NCBI GenBank assembly: GCA_001466705.2
Contig: LATX02000176.1
Coordinates: 62,001 to 126,000, forward strand
Reading direction: 5' to 3'
Length of the DNA stretch: 64,000 nucleotides
From: Moniliophthora roreri
Taxonomy: Eukaryota; Basidiomycota; Agaricomycetes; Agaricales; Marasmiaceae
Shown here: in pieces, positions 59,881-64,000 of the stretch
Layout of the letters: each line of letters opens with the position of its first letter
Numbering within the stretch: position 1 is the stretch's first letter
Translations under genes and position numbers: made by a program
Notes under the pieces: generated by a model
Databases searched by the model: none
The model's input: only the letters and a program-made list of their open reading frames with translations
Told to the model about the DNA's origin: nothing

Positions 59881-60168
59881 TTAGTGTGACATCTCCCTGC
59901 CCTTGTCGTCTTTACTTGAATTATCGAGAGTACTAATACCTGTTTGCTTTCTCGAACCCAAATCTTTCATGCCATCGTGCTTCCCTGGTTTCTGCACATT
60001 ATCCTCATCTGCATAATCATCCATAACATAGTCTTCTTGATTGTCTGTTGGTTGCCCTGCACCATCCACTCCCAACTCATGATCTGGTACTATCTTGCCT
60101 GATGAACCAATATTGTTATAGGTGGCTTGTTTGTCTCTATGGAAGAAGGATAGCCAATGATGGGACAC
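59881..60168 (-). CDS. Short hypothetical frame
   Basis: 95 codons, acidic C-terminal half (GQPTDNQEDYVMDDYADED). It lies next to MITE copy 5 and may be an exon remnant. No family recognised. Confidence 0.25.
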   Translation of the reverse strand: MSHHWLSFFHRDKQATYNNIGSSGKIVPDHELGVDGAGQPTDNQEDYVMDDYADEDNVQKPGKHDGMKDLGSRKQTGISTLDNSSKDDKGREMSH

Positions 60169-60212
60169 GAGCCATGCATCAAAGTTGCGAGGTTGAAGTA
60201 AGGCCGAACAGA

Positions 60213-60946
60213 CACTACATACGAGGTGTTCTTTTTATGCTATTAATACAAAGGAAATACACTCAGAATACTGCTATATATTTGCTTCTAGACAACACTC
60301 AGAAAATTCTATTATTTTCAAGTTATCATCATATATTGAAAACAGCAAGCATACTCTGAATTTTAATTTCCAGAAGAGTCTGTGTTTTTTAATAATTTTA
60401 TGATAATGAAATTATAGAATTATCCTTTAATTTTCTAATTACAGATATACTAAATTTTCTGCCTTATAAAATAGTGAGAAAACATTTAGAAAATAGATAT
60501 AATATTTTGAATTTTATATTGAAGGAAACATGTCAAATACAGAAGGAGAACTATATGAAAACTATCTAAGAACTGCTTTAAAATAGTGTTTTCATATGAT
60601 TTTCCTACTATTTTCCTAGTGTTATCTCTGACTTTCCCACAATAGAAAATGTGGAATTTTTATCTTATCTTATCAGCATTTTCTGAGCATTTTCAACTAG
60701 AGAAAATTTAATGTTTTCTCAGCATGGAAATTATTCTAATATATTGTATTATCTATTAATTCTCAGAATTTGAAAATTCTATATCTTTTGCTGCTGAAAA
60801 TTAAGTATTCTCCAGACATATTCTTGTTGAGAGGACACAATTGAAATTTAGAATTTATATATGGTTTCATAAGAATTCTCTTTGAAAGAAGATTAAGTGT
60901 TTTCTCAATCAGAATACCATGTTAAAAGAATACCTTGTACATAGTG
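60213..60946 (+). mobile_element. CACTA-ended MITE, copy 5
   Basis: 734 bp, CACTACATACGAGG... to ...ACATAGTG, flanked by AGA on both sides (60210-60212 and 60947-60949). Confidence 0.95.
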
Positions 60947-60949
60947 AGA

Positions 60950-62018
60950 GGCCAATGACTTGATATGACCCCAAAAGCGTCAAGCTTTTTTGCAGAGGAA
61001 GTTGTCAATAACCCAGTTTTTGAGTATGAGTGTGCCAGAGAGCTGGTATACCAATCACACCTGGGGCAGATAAATTGGTATGGCAGCTGGTCGAAGTGGT
61101 TAAAATAGACATCATATGTCCAATCCCTTGGAACCATCAGCATCGCACAAAATGGCAAGTTGGCATGACCTAGGGACAACGCCCAAGACTCATAATCACC
61201 CCCATATACCTAGAGATCCCCAGTTATAGGGGTTATGACAAAGGGGGGGGAGTGGTTATGTTACCCATGATTCGTCATGACCCTCTGCCAACTCATTATG
61301 AAGTCTGTAATTTGACATGACAAGTAAGTGGGGTGCTTGGTGAGTTTGAGGATGTTGTAGCCAGGTCATTGCTGGTTAATGTAGAGATAGCCAGTTAGTC
61401 GTGTTGTATCTAGAAATGGATAGAACAACTGGTTACCTGATGTCCTAGCCAGTAATAGGGGTCTTAACCACCCTATAACCCCCTTAACCAGTTATGGCAG
61501 TTAATGGAGGTTAAGGCAAGTTGGCAGCAGTCATTATCAGTTTAAGGCAGCTATGGGGCTCGAAACAAGCAAACACAGATTTCTGGTGTGATAACCAGTT
61601 AGCAGGAATACAACTAGTAAAAGGGAGATCTCACCTCAATAACCAGTCAATGCAGGAAATGGAGGATATTTCAAGTAGCAGGTTAGCATTACTAAAATAG
61701 GTAGGATGGTATTGTTTGTTGTTCATGCCATATTAGAATCATCAATCAACATGAATTAATCATTAACTAGTATGCAATACATGCGAGTGCTACAAACAAC
61801 AATGGAGAAAACAGTACAGTAATGAGAGCAATGCATTATTCTGTAAATGAGGTATGTGTCTGATGCAATATAGTGATGACAATGGATGAGAGTCTGAATG
61901 GGAGCAGATGCTGGAGTCACTGAACAAGAGAAAATGCAGCAGAGAGCAAGGACAGCAAGGGGAGCAAGTACGAGTGTAGCAAAACAGCAAAGACAGAGAA
62001 TAATTGAAAAGTAACCTA
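60950..62018. other. Non-coding, with degenerate AACCAGTTA-like repeats
   Basis: From about 61370 to 61640 motifs such as CCAGTTA, TAACCAGT and GTTATGG recur irregularly; a run of 8 G lies at 61243-61250. A short - strand frame (61179-60922) is present but unconvincing. No gene recognised. Confidence 0.4.
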
Positions 62019-62734
62019 TTAGGTGGCCTGGGTACTGTGTGCAGAATCAGACGGTGTTGGGTTGGTGGCAGTGACATTGGCTTCAGCAGCAGCAGCAGCC
62101 TCGGCAGCAGCCTGAGCCAGGGCCAAAGCCATATCTGAACCTTCTTCAGGTTTGTTGCCAATAGAGTCAGCCAGTTGCAAAACTTCTCTATAAGAATGAA
62201 ATCAGTGAAATGTTCGAAAGTAGTTCAAAAACATATCTGTTCCACCAATCCAGAGTATCTTCTTGCCATTTAGGAGGTCCTGCCTTGAAGATGGTGATGA
62301 TGTTATGATAAAATGAAAAAAGATTGAATCCTCTGACAGTGTGAGACCAGATATTGTGAGTCGTGAGCATAAAGAACGCCTACAAGCATGGTTAGAAACT
62401 TGAAACATGTGAATAGATTCAAATACCTGGCAAGCAATATAGGCGATGGATTCAATTGTGACTGCATTGATACTATCTCTAACAGTGTTGCCACCATCTC
62501 CACCAATAGCCTCTGATAACTCCAAGGCAGCTGTTGGTTTCACAAGAATACTTCACCAGAGCTAGACAACACAGATAGTCAGTAAGATACTTATGAAACC
62601 TTGCAGTACTTACACAGACCAGCAAATAACCTTGGAGGAAGCCAGGATAAAACTTTCCAGTCTGATAATCTTTGAAGCTGTAAAGGAATCCAAACAGGCT
62701 CGTAGTCTTGAGCAGTAATCTTTTGACCTCTTCA
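62019..62734 (-). pseudogene. Multi-exon hypothetical gene of a basidiomycete family
   Basis: Exon 1 (62734-62614): KRLLLKTTSLFGFLYSFKDY, YPGFLQGYLLVC. Intron 62613-62562, GTAAGT...TTGTCTAG. Exon 2 (62561-62427): a TGA at a likely Arg, then ILVKPTAALELSEAIGGDGG and IESIAYIACQ. Intron 62426-62380, 47 nt, with CTAAC and TTGTAG. Exon 3: AFFMLTTHNIWSHTVRGFN, KWQEDTLDWWNR. Last exon (62187-62019): EVLQLADSIGNKPEEG, an Ala-rich helix and a natural TAA; the exon 3/4 junction is unclear. The plan (GFL..LLV, AY..CQ, LDWWN) resembles an uncharacterised family common in Agaricomycetes. MITE 6 cuts its 5' part. Confidence 0.6.
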
Positions 62735-63108
62735 CACTACATACAAGGTGTTCTTTTAACATGGTTTTCTGATTGAGAAAATACTTAATCTTCCTGCAAA
62801 GAGAATTTTTATAAAACCATATATAAATTCTAAATTTCAATTGTGTCCTCTCAACAAGAATATGCCTGGAGAATACTAAATTTTCAGCAGCAAAAAATAT
62901 GGAATTTTCAAATTCTGAGAATTAATAGATAATACAATATATTAGAATAATTTCCATACTGAGAAAACATTAAATTTTCTCTGGTTGAAGATCCTCAGAA
63001 AGTACTGATAAGATAAGATAAAAATTCCACATTTTCTATTGTGGGAAAGTCAGAGAAAACATGAGGAAAACACTAGAAAAATAGTAGGGAAATCATGTGA
63101 AAACACTA
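62735..63108 (-). mobile_element. CACTA-ended MITE, copy 6, cut by a gap
   Basis: Starts CACTACATACAAGGTGTTC in the same orientation as copy 1 and breaks at the N at 63109. Confidence 0.9.
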
Positions 63109-63109
63109 N

Positions 63110-63570
63110 GGGGGGGGGGAGTTTGTGTGTAGGACGAGATGAGAGTACAATGTGTTTATTGGGGGGCCCATTTGTGAGGAGTCCATGTAGGAATATAGTA
63201 ATACATACCAAGGATGCCACCCTGTCCTGTTTTAATACACCCCGCATTGAGAATGGCCTTGAGAAATGATAATTCACCATTACACATGTATATTAATACT
63301 GTATAATGGGCGCGGGGGTGAACGATAATTGCCGGCCACGTGGCGTTTTCGCTGCCAGCGCCTTCCCTCACGATCCCATTATTATGCTTCCCAGTGTCAC
63401 TCATTGATCCCTCTATTCACCTGCATTATAATTCATCCTTAGTTCACCATTTTTAGTTTCAGCTTCAGCATAATAATTCCTCCTTTCTTGCCCGAGTTAT
63501 GATTCCTTTCCCGGTCCTCCCTCTGTCACCTTCTTGTCGACGTTATTTTATTTCAACCCCTTACCGAATT
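63110..63570. other. GC-richer flank, no gene recognised
   Basis: Begins with a run of 10 G after the N, then GC- and CpG-richer sequence unlike the decayed repeats to the left (GGGCGCGGGGG, GCCGGCCACG near 63310). No convincing frame. Confidence 0.4.
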
Positions 63571-64000
63571 ATCATTTACTTGGCTTCAGGGGGTGTCCTT
63601 TTATGCCAGGTGAGTCCTCTTGATCTGTCATCCATCTCTGAGCTCATTATCATTCGTTATGCAGATCCATCGATGCTGCCGCATTCTGTACTTTTTCTTC
63701 TGTGCTTTACTCAATTATAACGTGGTCCATGCTGGAATCTCTGGCAGTCATCCGGTGAGTACTTATCACAATTTAGGTTTACCCGTACTCATTATCATCC
63801 GTTATCTAATTCAATCAGCGCCGCCTCATTCCCTCAATTTTCCTTCTCCTGTGCCTTGCTCGATTATAATACAGTGTAAGCTGGAAGTTCTAGTGGTCAT
63901 TTGGTGAGTATGCATTACCATTCAGTCATGTCCGCACTCGTTATTATTCCATTCACAGCGCTTTTGCTCCTGGCCCTTTTCTGCGTCAGTCCCTTCTGTG
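63571..64000 (+). repeat. Degenerate ~147-bp tandem repeat
   Basis: GGTGAGT occurs at about 63610, 63755 and 63904 (spacing about 145 and 149), each followed by a CTCATTATCAT- or CTCGTTATTAT-like box. Units are diverged and the array runs off the window. Confidence 0.5.

Larger units (their letters stand above)
23899..63109. other. Eleven single-N gaps
   Basis: Ns at 23899, 26606, 36592, 39875, 49426, 50749, 51916, 53228, 56931, 58125 and 63109 mark contig joins. Any feature spanning one should be treated as unverified. Confidence 0.95.

Noticed and set aside
61243..61250. G-run as a possible G-quadruplex
   Set aside because: A single run without further spaced G tracts nearby; more likely simple slippage.

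Overview
This is a transposon graveyard from a filamentous fungus, most likely a basidiomycete (Agaricomycetes). The reasons are chromodomain Ty3/gypsy retrotransposons of types typical of that group, short (about 47-60 nt) GT-AG introns with CTAAC-like branch points in the few host-like gene remnants, and fungal Cys-cluster protein fragments. I see no rRNA, tRNA or CRISPR. No ordinary housekeeping gene is intact. The species cannot be named from sequence alone.

Layout. 1-22475 is one deeply nested stack. The host is a Ty3/gypsy element B on the + strand (gag tail at 8356, protease, RT, RNase H, integrase, chromodomain ending at 20213, an antisense ORF, and a 3' LTR at 22033-22475). It is interrupted by three things. 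One is A2, a + strand element of a second Ty3 family ('A'), which is itself split by A1, a - strand A-family element whose 5' LTR lies at 3222-3845. The second is a CACTA-ended MITE (10926-11673). The third is another such MITE (12359-19847), itself split by C, a nearly complete A-family element (12440-19187) with two 382-bp LTRs and a CAGAC target duplication. 22476-33470 holds a large non-coding repeat (R1), two host-like intron-containing pseudogenes and a solo A-family LTR with its ATAGC duplication. 33529-41029 is element D, a different Ty3-like family on the - strand, cut in its gag by A3 (41030-49425, - strand, A family), whose integrase is in turn cut by a MITE. 49427-63108 holds gene fragments, diverged R1 copies, a 485-bp inverted repeat pair (R2), more MITEs and a partly intact multi-exon gene at 62019-62734. 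The last 0.9 kb is GC-richer and ends in a tandem repeat.

How the A family works. Three copies share one plan: LTR, gag with CCHC knuckle, -1 frameshift heptamer GGGTTTT directly before the gag stop, pol (protease, RT, RNase H, integrase, chromodomain), then an extra ORF ('ORF3') between the chromodomain and the 3' LTR. Just inside each visible 5' LTR is a 12-13 nt primer site complementary to a sequence in the same LTR about 31-33 nt after a TATA box. That is the geometry of Tf1-type self-primed reverse transcription.

Decay is largely CpG deamination: many premature stops are TGA where relatives have Arg, and LTR pairs differ mainly at CpG sites. Eleven single-N gaps occur; five are flanked by identical or near-identical overlapping sequence (0.74-1.8 kb) and look like unmerged contig ends or haplotypes rather than biological duplications.
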